Shown here in pieces: positions 17,079-26,746 of a stretch of DNA of 64,000 nt. The position numbers and the translations under genes are program-made. The stretch spans positions 372,001 to 436,000 of the forward strand of contig NZ_CP004393.1 in the NCBI RefSeq assembly GCF_000819565.1, given 5' to 3'. The stretch is from Celeribacter indicus (GTDB taxonomy: Bacteria; Pseudomonadota; Alphaproteobacteria; Rhodobacterales; Rhodobacteraceae). Numbering within the stretch: position 1 is the stretch's first letter; every line of letters starts with the position of its first letter. Under the pieces are notes generated by a model, which saw nothing but the letters and a program-made list of their open reading frames with translations, made no database searches and was not told where the DNA came from.

Positions 17079-17558
17079 ATGAGACTCACAAAATTCACCG
17101 CCGGACTGCTGGCGCTTTCCCTCGCCGCGGCCGGACTCGCCGCCGCGCCGGCCCGTGCCGCCAACGAGGATCTGCTGAAGGCGCTGGGCGGTCTCGCGGC
17201 CATCGTCGTCATCGGCAAGGCGATCGACAACAACCGCGACAAGTCCAAGGAGAAGCACAAGGACCGCAAGCCGGCCGGCCGGCACGCCGAATACCTCATT
17301 CCCCGCGAATGCGTCACCAGCGCCACGGCCGACGACCGCCGCGGCGGATATCGCGACCGGTCCCGCCTCGTGGTCACCGAACGTTGCGCCACCCGCGCGC
17401 GTGCCTCGCGGACGCCCCTGCCACGGGCCTGCGAAACCCGGCTGCCGACCCGCCAGGGCAGGGTGGATGCCTATGATCTCGGCTGCCTGACGAATTTCGG
17501 CTATCGCGTCGACGAACCCGTCCGGTTCGGCGCCCCGTCTTACAACAAGAAGCACTGA
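17079..17558 (+). CDS. Secreted hypothetical protein
   Basis: A 159-residue protein with a signal peptide ([20 protein letters not shown], cleavage near ARA at about residue 27), a short hydrophobic glycine-rich stretch ([17 protein letters not shown]), a very basic segment (about 46-65, [10 protein letters not shown]) and a cysteine-containing C-terminal half (Cys at about 77, 101, 117 and 134) that may be disulfide-bonded. Similar small basic exported proteins are seen in Rhodobacteraceae, function unknown. AAAGGA upstream supports the start, and a strong terminator follows. Confidence 0.72.
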   Translation: MRLTKFTAGLLALSLAAAGLAAAPARAANEDLLKALGGLAAIVVIGKAIDNNRDKSKEKHKDRKPAGRHAEYLIPRECVTSATADDRRGGYRDRSRLVVTERCATRARASRTPLPRACETRLPTRQGRVDAYDLGCLTNFGYRVDEPVRFGAPSYNKKH

Positions 17559-17595
17559 TCGAGCAGACCGCGGCAAACAACAGCGCCGCGCACCT

Positions 17596-17631
17596 GGCGG
17601 ATGGTTTCCTTTCGGACCATCCGCCTTTTTT
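17596..17631 (+). terminator. Rho-independent terminator
   Basis: Perfect 9-bp stem GGCGGATGG / CCATCCGCC with a 12-base loop followed by six T, 37 bases after the stop of the secreted protein gene and just before rnhB. Confidence 0.88.
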
Positions 17632-17667
17632 CTTGCTCTCGGGCCGCGCTTCGGCTTTCACGGAGGC

Positions 17668-18306
17668 ATGATGCAGGTTCTTCCCGATTTCACCTTCGAA
17701 GAGGCCGCCGCGCGGCGGGGATATCTCCGAATCGTCGGCGTGGACGAGGTCGGGCGCGGGCCGCTGGCCGGTCCCGTCGTGGCCGCGGCCGTCCGGCTCG
17801 ATCCCCTTCGCATTCCCGACGGTCTCAACGACTCCAAGGTGCTGAGCGCGAAACGGCGCGAGGCGCTCTATGCGGAGATCCTTGCCGTGGCGGATGTGTC
17901 CATCGCCGCCTGTTCGGTCGAGGAAATCGACGGGATGAACATCCTTCGCGCCTCGCTCTGCGCGATGGAGCGGGCGGTGGCGGGGCTGTCCCGACCTGCC
18001 GATTACGTCCTGATCGACGGCAATCGCCTTCCGGCGGGGCTGGGCCAGGATGCCGAGGCGGTGGTGAAGGGCGACGCCCGCTGCCTGTCGATCTCCGCGG
18101 CCTCCATCGTGGCGAAGACATGGCGCGACCGGCTCATGGTGGATTTGGCGCAACAGCATCCCGGTTATGGATGGGAGAAAAACGCGGGCTACGGCACGAA
18201 GCTGCATCTCGAAGGCCTCCGAAATCTTGGTGTGACCCCACACCATAGACGTTCGTTCAAACCGGTGCACAATATCTTGTATCAAGAAGAAACAGTAAGT
18301 AACTGA
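17668..18306 (+). CDS. rnhB: Ribonuclease HII
   Basis: A 212-residue enzyme that removes RNA from RNA-DNA hybrids and starts ribonucleotide excision. The family motif [13 protein letters not shown] (about residues 24-36) gives the first catalytic Asp-Glu; [17 protein letters not shown] and [12 protein letters not shown] follow. Two consecutive ATGs occur at 17668 and 17671; the GGAGG at 17662-17666 is better spaced for the second. Its 3' end overlaps the promoter region of ccrM, including one GANTC site. Confidence 0.95.
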   Translation: MMQVLPDFTFEEAAARRGYLRIVGVDEVGRGPLAGPVVAAAVRLDPLRIPDGLNDSKVLSAKRREALYAEILAVADVSIAACSVEEIDGMNILRASLCAMERAVAGLSRPADYVLIDGNRLPAGLGQDAEAVVKGDARCLSISAASIVAKTWRDRLMVDLAQQHPGYGWEKNAGYGTKLHLEGLRNLGVTPHHRRSFKPVHNILYQEETVSN

Positions 18307-18343
18307 TTCGAAAAAGAAATTGACTGCGAATCGGCAATGACTC
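18305..18343 (+). promoter_or_regulatory. ccrM promoter region with three GANTC methylation sites
   Basis: GATTC at 18305-18309, GAATC at 18328-18332 and GACTC at 18339-18343 lie within 39 bases, with a -35-like TTGACT at 18320-18325. GANTC is the target of CcrM, whose gene starts at 18433. In Caulobacter-type alphaproteobacteria, methylated GANTC sites in promoters control transcription, including ccrM itself and GcrA-dependent genes. The sites are seen; autoregulation is inferred. Confidence 0.65.
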
Positions 18344-18351
18344 ATCTTTGA

Positions 18352-19533
<1,182 letters not shown>

Positions 19534-19655
19534 TCCTCCGGGCACGGTGTCGGGCCGGAAAAGGTCCGACGCTTGTCCGACACATGCCCGACGCAAATCC
19601 GACATTCGAAAAGTTACTGCCTGGTGCCTGCGGCCTGACATCGCGGCACCCTCCT

Positions 19656-19684
19656 GGCCCCGTCCGCGTGACGGGGCCCCTTTT
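19656..19684. terminator. Terminator between ccrM and alkB
   Basis: Stem GGCCCCGTC / GACGGGGCC with a 5-base loop and a TTTT tract on the + side. It separates two convergent genes. Confidence 0.75.
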
Positions 19685-19686
19685 CG

Positions 19687-20838
19687 TCAGCTCCGCGGCA
19701 GCGGCAGCGTTCCGCGCTTGTAAGGTTCCCAGTCCTCGAACTCCGACATGTCCGGATAGAATTGCCGGCGCCAGGATTTCACCTTTGGATTCATGATCTT
19801 ACGCCAGAGCGGCGGCACCATCGCGGCCATCGTCATCAGCGGATAACCATAGGGCAGCTGCGGCGCCTCGCACGCGTCATAGGTTTGCAGGAGCGGGAAG
19901 CGCCGGTCGGGTTTGTAATGGTGATCCGAATGGCGTTGCAGGTTGATCAGCAGCCAGTTCGTCGCCGCATGCGCCGCATTCCAGCTATGATGCGGTTTCA
20001 CATGCTCATACCTTCCCCCTCCAAGATGCCGCCGCGTCAGCCCGTAATGCTCGACGTAGTTCGTCAGTTCAAGCTGCCAGATCGCGACGAAAGCCTGCCA
20101 GGCAAAGAGAAGGAGCCCCGGCACCCCGCCGATCAGCACCGCGAGGAGAAGCATGAGGATTTGGAGGGTCCAGTAGCGGAAATGCGGGTTGCGCGGATGC
20201 CAGGGCGACAGGCCGCGCCGCGCCAGCATCGCCTTCTCCGCCTCCCAGGCGGAGCGTGGACATTCGCGCAGGACCCGGAGGAAATAGCGATGGAAGCCTT
20301 CGTTGTAGAGCGCGGTCACCGCGTCGCGCCGCGTGCCGACATGCCTGTGGTGGACCAGAAGATGTTCGGTGCGGAAATGGGAATAGAGCACGGAGGCCAG
20401 AAGCAGATCGCCAAGCCAGCGCTCGAACGGGTTGCGCTGATGCAGAAGCTCGTGGGCATAGACGATCCCGATCGTGCCGGAGGACACGCCGAGGCCGAAG
20501 AAGAGCACGATCGTTTCCGGCCATGACAGATGATCGCCATGGGTCACGAACCAGATCAGCCCGAAGATGTTGGCGGCCTGCACCGGAAACCAGATCAGCG
20601 TGACGAGTTTGTACCAGAACAACCGGTCCTCCTCCGTCTCCGGGTCCGGATTGCCGGTGTTGAGGCCGAGCACCGCGTCGAGCGCGGAGAACATGTACCA
20701 GGCGTAGAGCGGCACGATGATGGTCGCCCATCCGCCGTGCACCGCCCCGAACCACAGGAGCGGCACCACCCCGAGGGAGAGCCAGAACGGCAGGGCGTTC
20801 CGGGTTCTGATTTCCGCCACGTTCATTGCCATCCCCAT
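19687..20838 (-). CDS. alkB: AlkB alkane 1-monooxygenase
   Basis: A 383-residue integral membrane non-haem diiron enzyme that hydroxylates the terminal carbon of medium-chain alkanes, using electrons from rubredoxin. Several hydrophobic helices are visible, with all histidine boxes: HELLHQ, EHLLVHHRHVG, NYVEHYG and LQRHSDHHYKP. Length is typical. No rubredoxin or regulator gene is adjacent, so electron transfer partners must be encoded elsewhere. Alternative ATGs occur at the third and fifth codons. Confidence 0.95.
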   Translation of the reverse strand: MGMAMNVAEIRTRNALPFWLSLGVVPLLWFGAVHGGWATIIVPLYAWYMFSALDAVLGLNTGNPDPETEEDRLFWYKLVTLIWFPVQAANIFGLIWFVTHGDHLSWPETIVLFFGLGVSSGTIGIVYAHELLHQRNPFERWLGDLLLASVLYSHFRTEHLLVHHRHVGTRRDAVTALYNEGFHRYFLRVLRECPRSAWEAEKAMLARRGLSPWHPRNPHFRYWTLQILMLLLAVLIGGVPGLLLFAWQAFVAIWQLELTNYVEHYGLTRRHLGGGRYEHVKPHHSWNAAHAATNWLLINLQRHSDHHYKPDRRFPLLQTYDACEAPQLPYGYPLMTMAAMVPPLWRKIMNPKVKSWRRQFYPDMSEFEDWEPYKRGTLPLPRS

Positions 20839-20864
20839 ATGCGTGCGCCCGACGATGCTATGAT

Positions 20865-21923
20865 CTAATCATCAAGAAAGTGTTGCGCGAGATCAAATGC
20901 CTTGCGCATCACCGTCGGCAGATCGCTCGCCCGGAAGGAATTGTCGCCGCGCAGGACATAGCCTTCGGTCGGCTCGACGTGGCGTGCGGCATGCACCGTC
21001 AGAACAAGGTGGAAATGGGTGAAGGTGTGGCGCACCTCGCCGATTTCCGTCCAGGCGCCGGAGAAGGGCGCGCGCTGCGGATGAGCCTCCTGCCAGTCCG
21101 TGCCCGGCCAGCCGAGCATCCCGCCGAGCAGTCCTTTTTCGGGACGTTTCTCGAGGATCCATTCGCCTGCCGCGGTCCGCGCGACATAGGCATGGCCGTG
21201 GCGTGTCGGCTTCGCCTTCCTGGGCGCCTTGAGCGGGAACCGCGGCTGGTCTCCGGCGGCGCGGGCGGCGCAGAACGAGGCGATCGGGCAGATCGCGCAG
21301 GCGGGTGAGCGGGGCGTGCAAACCGTTGCGCCGAGATCCATCATCGCCTGGGCGTAGTCCCCCGGACGGCTTCCGGGCGTCAGGGTTTCCGCACGGGCGG
21401 TCAATTCGGGCTTTGCGGCCGGCAGGGGCGTTTCGATCCGGAACAGGCGCGAGACGACCCTTTCCACGTTTCCGTCGACCACGGTTTCCGCCCGGTCGAA
21501 GGCGATGGCGGCGATGGCGGCCGAGGTATAGGGGCCGATGCCGGGCAAGGCCTGGAGTTCCGGGCGGCTCGGGGGAAACCTCCCGCCATGGTCGTCGCGG
21601 ATCACGCGCGCGCATTTGAGCAGGTTGCGCGCCCGCGCGTAATATCCGAGGCCCGCCCATTCGCCGAGGACCATGTCGTCTTCGGCGTCGGCAAGTGCGG
21701 TGACATCGGGCCACAGAGAGGTGAATCGCTCGAAATAGGCTTTCACCGCGGCGACGGTCGTCTGCTGGAGCATGATCTCCGACAGCCAGACACGGTAGGG
21801 GTCGGGACGGATCCCGGCGCGGCGCGCGTCGGGGCTGACACGCCAGGGCAGGCTGCGCGCGTGCCGGTCGTACCACTCCAGCAGGAGGTCGGAAATCTCC
21901 GACTGTTTCAGTGCGTCACGCAA
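20865..21923 (-). CDS. mutY: MutY A/G-specific adenine glycosylase
   Basis: A 352-residue base excision enzyme that removes adenine opposite 8-oxoguanine. The helix-hairpin-helix LPGIGPYTSAAIAAIAF (about 126-142), catalytic E49 and D150 (101 residues apart, as in E. coli) and the [4Fe-4S] ligands C202, C209, C212 and C218 are all present. The C-terminal third is the NUDIX-like domain that recognises 8-oxoguanine (RPEKGLLGGMLGWPGT). It is divergent from the DciA-like gene, with a 90-bp promoter region between them. Confidence 0.96.
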   Translation of the reverse strand: MRDALKQSEISDLLLEWYDRHARSLPWRVSPDARRAGIRPDPYRVWLSEIMLQQTTVAAVKAYFERFTSLWPDVTALADAEDDMVLGEWAGLGYYARARNLLKCARVIRDDHGGRFPPSRPELQALPGIGPYTSAAIAAIAFDRAETVVDGNVERVVSRLFRIETPLPAAKPELTARAETLTPGSRPGDYAQAMMDLGATVCTPRSPACAICPIASFCAARAAGDQPRFPLKAPRKAKPTRHGHAYVARTAAGEWILEKRPEKGLLGGMLGWPGTDWQEAHPQRAPFSGAWTEIGEVRHTFTHFHLVLTVHAARHVEPTEGYVLRGDNSFRASDLPTVMRKAFDLAQHFLDD

Positions 21924-22013
21924 TCTTTAGCTCTCGTCATGTGCTTTCTTCTGGCGCGTTACGCGCGTGTCCCTAAGATAAGGACCGTGACGGGATAAGC
22001 CAGATGGGCAGGG

Positions 22014-22556
22014 ATGAGCAACACGATCGCACCAGAGCGCGGAAAACGCCGCAGGCGGGGGTTCGAGATGACCTCCGGGCTTTTGCAGGCGCGTATCCGC
22101 GAGGCGACCGAGGCGCGGGGCTTTTCGCAATCCCGCCTGCTCACCCATTGGGAAGAGATCGTCGGAACCCGGATCGCCGCCATGTCCCGCCCGGTGAAGG
22201 TGTCCTATGCGAAGGGCGGCTTCGGTGCGGTCCTGACGCTTCTGACCACGGGCGCCCATGCGCCGATGCTTCAGGCAGAAGTGCCGCGGATCCGTGAGAG
22301 GGTGAACGCGGTCTATGGATACAGCGCCATCGCCCGGATCCACGTCACCCAGACCGCACCGGGAGGGTTCTCCGAAGGCCGGGTCGCCTTCGAGCGCGCC
22401 GCTCCGAAGGCCCGTCCCGCGCCGACGCCGGAGACGCTCGCCGAAGCGAAGGCCCTCTCCGAGGGTGTTCAGGACGAGTCCCTGCGCCGTGCGCTCGAAA
22501 CATTCGCCGGGACTTTTCTCGCCCGACACCGCAGTCAATCGAAGGAAGACAAATGA
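22014..22556 (+). CDS. DUF721 (DciA-like) protein
   Basis: A 180-residue protein with the DUF721/DciA domain in its N-terminal half (about residues 20-115: WEEIVGTRIAAMSRPVKV). DciA proteins are helicase loaders that replace DnaC in many bacteria, so a link to replication initiation is plausible; this is family knowledge. The C-terminal tail is Ala/Pro-rich and less conserved. The stop overlaps the start of the thioredoxin-fold gene (ATGA), so the two are coupled. Confidence 0.82.
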   Translation: MSNTIAPERGKRRRRGFEMTSGLLQARIREATEARGFSQSRLLTHWEEIVGTRIAAMSRPVKVSYAKGGFGAVLTLLTTGAHAPMLQAEVPRIRERVNAVYGYSAIARIHVTQTAPGGFSEGRVAFERAAPKARPAPTPETLAEAKALSEGVQDESLRRALETFAGTFLARHRSQSKEDK

Positions 22557-23215
22557 ATCGTCGCTTTTTCATGCTCACGACCGCTTCGGCGGCCATTGGC
22601 GCGGGTGCCGTTCTGGCACTCAAACCCTCCGCCTCGGTGACGGATTTCATCGTCGCTCCGGCCAATGCGCAGGAGGCAAGCGATGTCACGGTGCCGGATC
22701 TCGTGCTGGGAAATGCCGACGCGCCGGTGGAACTGATCGAATACGCCTCCTACACCTGCCCGCATTGCGCGGAATTCCACAAGAGCGTCTTCGAGCCTCT
22801 CAAGCGGGAGTATATCGACACGGGTAAACTGCGGTTCGTCTATCGCGAGGTTTATTTCGACAAGTTCGGCCTCTGGGCCTCGATGGTCGCGCGTTGCGGC
22901 GGCGAGATGCGCTATTTCGGCGTTCAGAAAATGCTCTACGACGAGCAGCGGGACTGGCTCGCCGGTGGCAAGGACACGATGCAGATCGTCGAGAACCTGC
23001 GCAAGATCGGCAAGCGCGCGGGGCTCACGGACGAGAACCTGGACGCCTGCCTCAATGACGGCGCGATGGCCGAAGCCCTCTATGCGAAGTTCACCCGCGA
23101 GATCGAGGAACACAATGTCGATGCCACGCCCACGCTCGTCATCGACGGAGAGAAACATTCGAACATGAGCTATGCGGATCTCAAGGAGATCCTTGACGCG
23201 AAGCTCGCGGAATAG
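22553..23215 (+). CDS. DsbA-family periplasmic thiol:disulfide oxidoreductase
   Basis: A 220-residue exported thioredoxin-fold protein. The N-terminus (MNRRFFMLTTASAAIGAGAV) is a signal sequence with a twin-Arg start, then the active site C69-P-H-C72 in YASYTCPHCAEFHKSVF, an inserted helical domain, and the cis-proline loop ATPTLVIDG (about 195-203). It should form or isomerise disulfides in periplasmic proteins. It is coupled to the DciA-like gene by a 4-base overlap, an arrangement common in Rhodobacteraceae. Confidence 0.92.
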   Translation: MNRRFFMLTTASAAIGAGAVLALKPSASVTDFIVAPANAQEASDVTVPDLVLGNADAPVELIEYASYTCPHCAEFHKSVFEPLKREYIDTGKLRFVYREVYFDKFGLWASMVARCGGEMRYFGVQKMLYDEQRDWLAGGKDTMQIVENLRKIGKRAGLTDENLDACLNDGAMAEALYAKFTREIEEHNVDATPTLVIDGEKHSNMSYADLKEILDAKLAE

Positions 23216-23218
23216 GGG

Positions 23219-24211
23219 CTAGTCCAGCCCCAGACGGCTCAGCAGGGCGTCGAGCGGGGACCAGTCCGCAAGCTCCAGCCTGACGGGCAGGGTGATCACC
23301 TTCATCCGGAAGGCGCGGGGCAGGCGCACCGCATCCTTTTCCGTGGTGACCATCTGCGCGTTCAGGGCGCGCGCCTCGGCTTCGAGACGTGTCATCAGCG
23401 GCAGGGACAGTCGCTGATGATCCCGCAACGCTTCCGCGCGCAGCAACTCGACGCCCAACTCGCGCAGGCTGCGGAAGAATTTCTCCGGGTGGCCGATCCC
23501 CGCGAATGCCACGGCTCGCAGCCCCGGCCAGTCGAGGCCGGTCTCGAGCACCGCGAGTTCGCCCCGGATCCGCGGGATCGGGACGGATGCGGCCCAGCCG
23601 GTGTCGAACCTGGCCTGCGCCCGTCCATTCCCGATGGACAAAAGGATGTCGCCCCGCGCAAGCCCCGTGGTGACGGGTTCGCGCAGCGGGCCGGCCGGGA
23701 TCACCCGCCCGTTGCCGAAGCCGCGCCATGCGTCGACCACGACGATGCTGAGATCCTTCCGTACCGACGGATTCTGCAAGCCGTCGTCGAGAAGGACAAC
23801 GCTCGCGCCCGCCGCCTCGGCCGCGCGCACGCCGGCGGCGCGGTCTTTTGCGACCCAGACCGGCGCAAAGGCCGACAGAAGCAGCGGCTCGTCGCCGACC
23901 GCATCCGCGTCATGACGGCGCTCATCGACCCGGACCGGCCCTTCGAGCCGTCCGCCATAGCCGCGCGAGACCACATGCGGCCGTTGTCCGCGGGCAATCA
24001 GCCGCTGCGCGAGGGCGATGGTCGTCGGGGTCTTCCCGGTGCCGCCCGCGTTGATGTTCCCGATGCAGATGACCGGGATACCGGCCTTGTAACCGTCCTG
24101 CGCGACGCGCCGTGCCGTGGCTCGGGCATAGAGCGCGGCGAGCGGGGACAGGAGCCCGGCCTGCCAGCCGGGCCGCTCCTTCGGGTTCGACCAGAACCGC
24201 GGTTCCCTCAT
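23219..24211 (-). CDS. lpxK: Tetraacyldisaccharide 4'-kinase LpxK
   Basis: A 330-residue membrane-associated kinase that phosphorylates the lipid A disaccharide at the 4' position. The P-loop GNINAGGTGKTPT (about residues 50-62) is at the usual place and LLDDGLQNPSVRKDL (about 148-162) is characteristic. The start at ATG 24211 overlaps the end of waaA by 4 bases, which fits an operon waaA-lpxK; the frame extends upstream but without homologous sequence. Confidence 0.95.
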   Translation of the reverse strand: MREPRFWSNPKERPGWQAGLLSPLAALYARATARRVAQDGYKAGIPVICIGNINAGGTGKTPTTIALAQRLIARGQRPHVVSRGYGGRLEGPVRVDERRHDADAVGDEPLLLSAFAPVWVAKDRAAGVRAAEAAGASVVLLDDGLQNPSVRKDLSIVVVDAWRGFGNGRVIPAGPLREPVTTGLARGDILLSIGNGRAQARFDTGWAASVPIPRIRGELAVLETGLDWPGLRAVAFAGIGHPEKFFRSLRELGVELLRAEALRDHQRLSLPLMTRLEAEARALNAQMVTTEKDAVRLPRAFRMKVITLPVRLELADWSPLDALLSRLGLD

Positions 24212-25500
24212 GTGCCCCCTCCCTCGCGCCGGTCCAGAATCTCCTCGATCACCGCGCCCACGCGGTCGGTTGCCTCCGCGCCGGAGGACGAGATGTTCCA
24301 TGCCGCCGCGGCCAGAAGCGCCGCCTGGTCGGGGGCGAGGAGCCGGTCGATCTCCTCCCCGAGCTCATAACCGTCGCGCACCTTCCGCGTCGCCTTTGCC
24401 TTGCCGAGCCTGTCGTAGGCGGCCGCGACATCCGCCACATGGGGACCGTGGATGATCGCCGATCCCATCGCGGCGGCCGGATAGGGGTCGATCCCGCCGG
24501 AGGGGGTCAGGGAACTGCCGAGGAAGGAGACGGGCGCGAGCCGATACCAGAGGCCGTCGCGTTTGCCGGGGTGGGTGAGGAGCACCTGGAGATCTTCCGG
24601 GATCGGTGTTTCCGGGTCGAGCAGGGCAGCGGACAGGTTCGCGCTCTCGAACTGCTCGAGCACCCTCGGCATATCCGCGCAATCGGCGAGCGAGAGGACG
24701 AGAAGCAGACGGTGCGCGCGGCGAAGGGCGCGCTTGTGCGCCCGGATGACCTCTCCGACCTCGCCCGACCGGACATGTGCGGCGAACCAGATCGGGCGGG
24801 TCCCGATCTCGCCGCGCCGCCGTTCGAGCACCTCCTCGTCATAGGCGGGCGCCATTCCGCCTTCTTCGAGAAATCCGACGGCGTCGATCGCGTCGGGATC
24901 GAGCCCGGCCCGGCGCCATGGCACCGCGGCCTCCGCATTGGCGACGAAGACATGGTCGAAGCACCGCAGGATCGCGGACCTGAGACCGGGGAAGGGGGTC
25001 GATGTGTCGAGCTGGAGCGCGGGTTTCAGGGCGTCGATCGACAGGCAGGGCACCCCGCGCTCCCGCGCCGCGTCGATCAGGAGCGGGCGGAACCTGCCGC
25101 CGATCCAGACGAGGCAGTCGGGATCCCAATGGGTAAGGAAACGGCGTATCACGGCCAGGTCCTCTTCGGGTGCGGGGCCGACCACGCAGTCTTCGGGCGT
25201 GTCGACGGACGTCACGGGGTTGCCCGAGCCGACGGTGACGAGACCGCGCACCGCCGCCCGATCCTCCGCTACGCGGGAAAAAAGCTCCATCGCGGGGCGC
25301 ACGGACGGGGCGGTTGCCGCGTGCAACCAAATCAATTGGCCTTTCGGCCGGGCCGGCAGGCTCCATGCGAGGCGGGCGTCGCGAAGCTCCGGCGCCAGTT
25401 GACCGGCGGCGACGAGACGTTCAAGCCGGCCGGAAAGACGCGCCTCCGAACGCCGGTTCAGGCTCTTGTAGAGAAACAGGGGAAGGAGTGGTCGGGCCAT
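24208..25500 (-). CDS. waaA: 3-deoxy-D-manno-octulosonic acid (Kdo) transferase WaaA
   Basis: A 430-residue GT30-family glycosyltransferase that adds Kdo to lipid A precursors at the inner membrane. Seen are the N-terminal region WLHAATAPSVRPAMELF, the acceptor-domain segment PDCLVWIGGRFRPLLIDAA, FVANAEAAVPWRRAGLD and the C-terminal SLTPSGGIDPYPAAAMGSAIIHGPH, where the sugar nucleotide is bound. It shares a 4-base overlap with lpxK and follows the small DUF4170 gene by 12 bases. Confidence 0.93.
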   Translation of the reverse strand: MARPLLPLFLYKSLNRRSEARLSGRLERLVAAGQLAPELRDARLAWSLPARPKGQLIWLHAATAPSVRPAMELFSRVAEDRAAVRGLVTVGSGNPVTSVDTPEDCVVGPAPEEDLAVIRRFLTHWDPDCLVWIGGRFRPLLIDAARERGVPCLSIDALKPALQLDTSTPFPGLRSAILRCFDHVFVANAEAAVPWRRAGLDPDAIDAVGFLEEGGMAPAYDEEVLERRRGEIGTRPIWFAAHVRSGEVGEVIRAHKRALRRAHRLLLVLSLADCADMPRVLEQFESANLSAALLDPETPIPEDLQVLLTHPGKRDGLWYRLAPVSFLGSSLTPSGGIDPYPAAAMGSAIIHGPHVADVAAAYDRLGKAKATRKVRDGYELGEEIDRLLAPDQAALLAAAAWNISSSGAEATDRVGAVIEEILDRREGGGT

Positions 25501-25512
25501 TCGGCCTTGGCC

Positions 25513-25758
25513 TCACGCTCCAAGCTCTTCGGTGGCCGAGGCCACCTGTTCTTCATCCCTCAAACGGTGCAGATGCGCGATGAAATAGCGCATATGAGCG
25601 TTGTCCACGGTGCGCTGTGCCTCGGCTTTCCATGCTGCATGGGCGCTCTGGTAATCCGGAAAGATGCCGACGATGTGGATCTCGTCCACGTTGCGGAAGA
25701 CGGTCTTGGACGGATCGACGAGCTCCCCGCCGAATACGAGATGAAGTCTTTGGGCCAT
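25513..25758 (-). CDS. DUF4170 small protein
   Basis: An 81-residue protein matching DUF4170: MAQRLHLVFGGELVDPSKTVF, with the core GIFPDYQSAHAAWKAEAQRTVDNA. The function is unknown; it is widespread in alphaproteobacteria and commonly sits directly before waaA/lpxK, as here (12 bases). A cytoplasmic accessory role in lipid A synthesis is only a guess from this context. Confidence 0.88.
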   Translation of the reverse strand: MAQRLHLVFGGELVDPSKTVFRNVDEIHIVGIFPDYQSAHAAWKAEAQRTVDNAHMRYFIAHLHRLRDEEQVASATEELGA

Positions 25759-25936
25759 GGAACACCTCCGGTCTGTGTGCGCGCACCCTAATGCGTTTCG
25801 CCGGAAAGGTGAAACAGATGATTTGACGGAGGCAGGAGCGGTGCGTCGCCTAATTGTTGGGCGCGCCGCAGAGTGCAGGAACCAATTCCTCGGGCTGCCT
25901 GTTTCCCTCGGGTACCGTTAGCGACATCATGGCCCC

Positions 25937-26743
25937 ATGACACCGGACCCCAAGACCGCTCCGCGACTGATCGTGTTTTCCGATCTCGACGGCACCCTGC
26001 TTTGTCACGACAGCTATTCCTGGATGCAGGCCCTTCCCGCGCTCAAGCTGATGAAGACGCTCGGACTTCCGCTCGTGCTCGCGAGTTCGAAGACGGCGGC
26101 GGAAATCGCCCCCCTGCGGGCCGACATGGGTTTTTTGGACTGTCCCGCGATCGTGGAGAACGGGGCGGGGCTTCTTCCCGCGGGACAGGAGGCGCCGGTC
26201 CAAGGCGATGCCCATGAGGCCATTCTCGCCTGTCTCGACAGGCTGCCGCAGGATCTTCGTGCCCCGTTCCGGGGATTTTCGGACTGGAGCGTGGAGGAGG
26301 TCGCCGCACGCACGGGCCTTGCCCTGCCGGAGGCGCGGCTTGCGGTGCAAAGGCAGTTTTCCGAGCCTGGCCTCTGGAGCGGCACGGAAAAGATGCGGTT
26401 GGCGTTCGAGGCGGCGCTTGCCGAAGGCGGGATCGTCGCCCGCCAGGGGGGCCGTTTTCTCACCCTCTCCTTCGGGGCGACAAAGGCCGACCGCATGGCG
26501 GAGATCGCCGCCGGGATTGCGCCCCGCGCCGTCACCATGGCGCTCGGCGATGCGCCCAACGATGTCGAGATGATCGAGGCGGCGGATTTCGGCGTCATCG
26601 TGAGGAATTTGCACGGGCCGGGGATCGCGGAGCTTCCCGGCGAGGCGGAGGGGCGGATCACCCGCACCGCCGCGCAGGGCCCGGAAGGCTGGAATCGCGC
26701 GGTTCTGGCACGTATTTCAGAGCAGTATGAACAGAGAGGCTGA
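25937..26743 (+). CDS. HAD phosphatase of the mannosyl-/glucosyl-3-phosphoglycerate phosphatase type
   Basis: A 268-residue HAD-superfamily hydrolase resembling mannosyl-3-phosphoglycerate phosphatases. Motif I is FSDLDGTLL (about residues 15-23), the SSKTAAEI segment follows, and motif IV is ALGDAPNDVEMIEAAD (about 202-217). It lies 3 bases before a GT81 glucosyl-3-phosphoglycerate synthase, so it most likely releases phosphate from glucosyl-3-phosphoglycerate to give glucosylglycerate, as the MPGP-like GpgP of Persephonella does. That substrate is inferred from the pairing. Confidence 0.85.
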   Translation: MTPDPKTAPRLIVFSDLDGTLLCHDSYSWMQALPALKLMKTLGLPLVLASSKTAAEIAPLRADMGFLDCPAIVENGAGLLPAGQEAPVQGDAHEAILACLDRLPQDLRAPFRGFSDWSVEEVAARTGLALPEARLAVQRQFSEPGLWSGTEKMRLAFEAALAEGGIVARQGGRFLTLSFGATKADRMAEIAAGIAPRAVTMALGDAPNDVEMIEAADFGVIVRNLHGPGIAELPGEAEGRITRTAAQGPEGWNRAVLARISEQYEQRG

Positions 26744-26746
26744 AAC

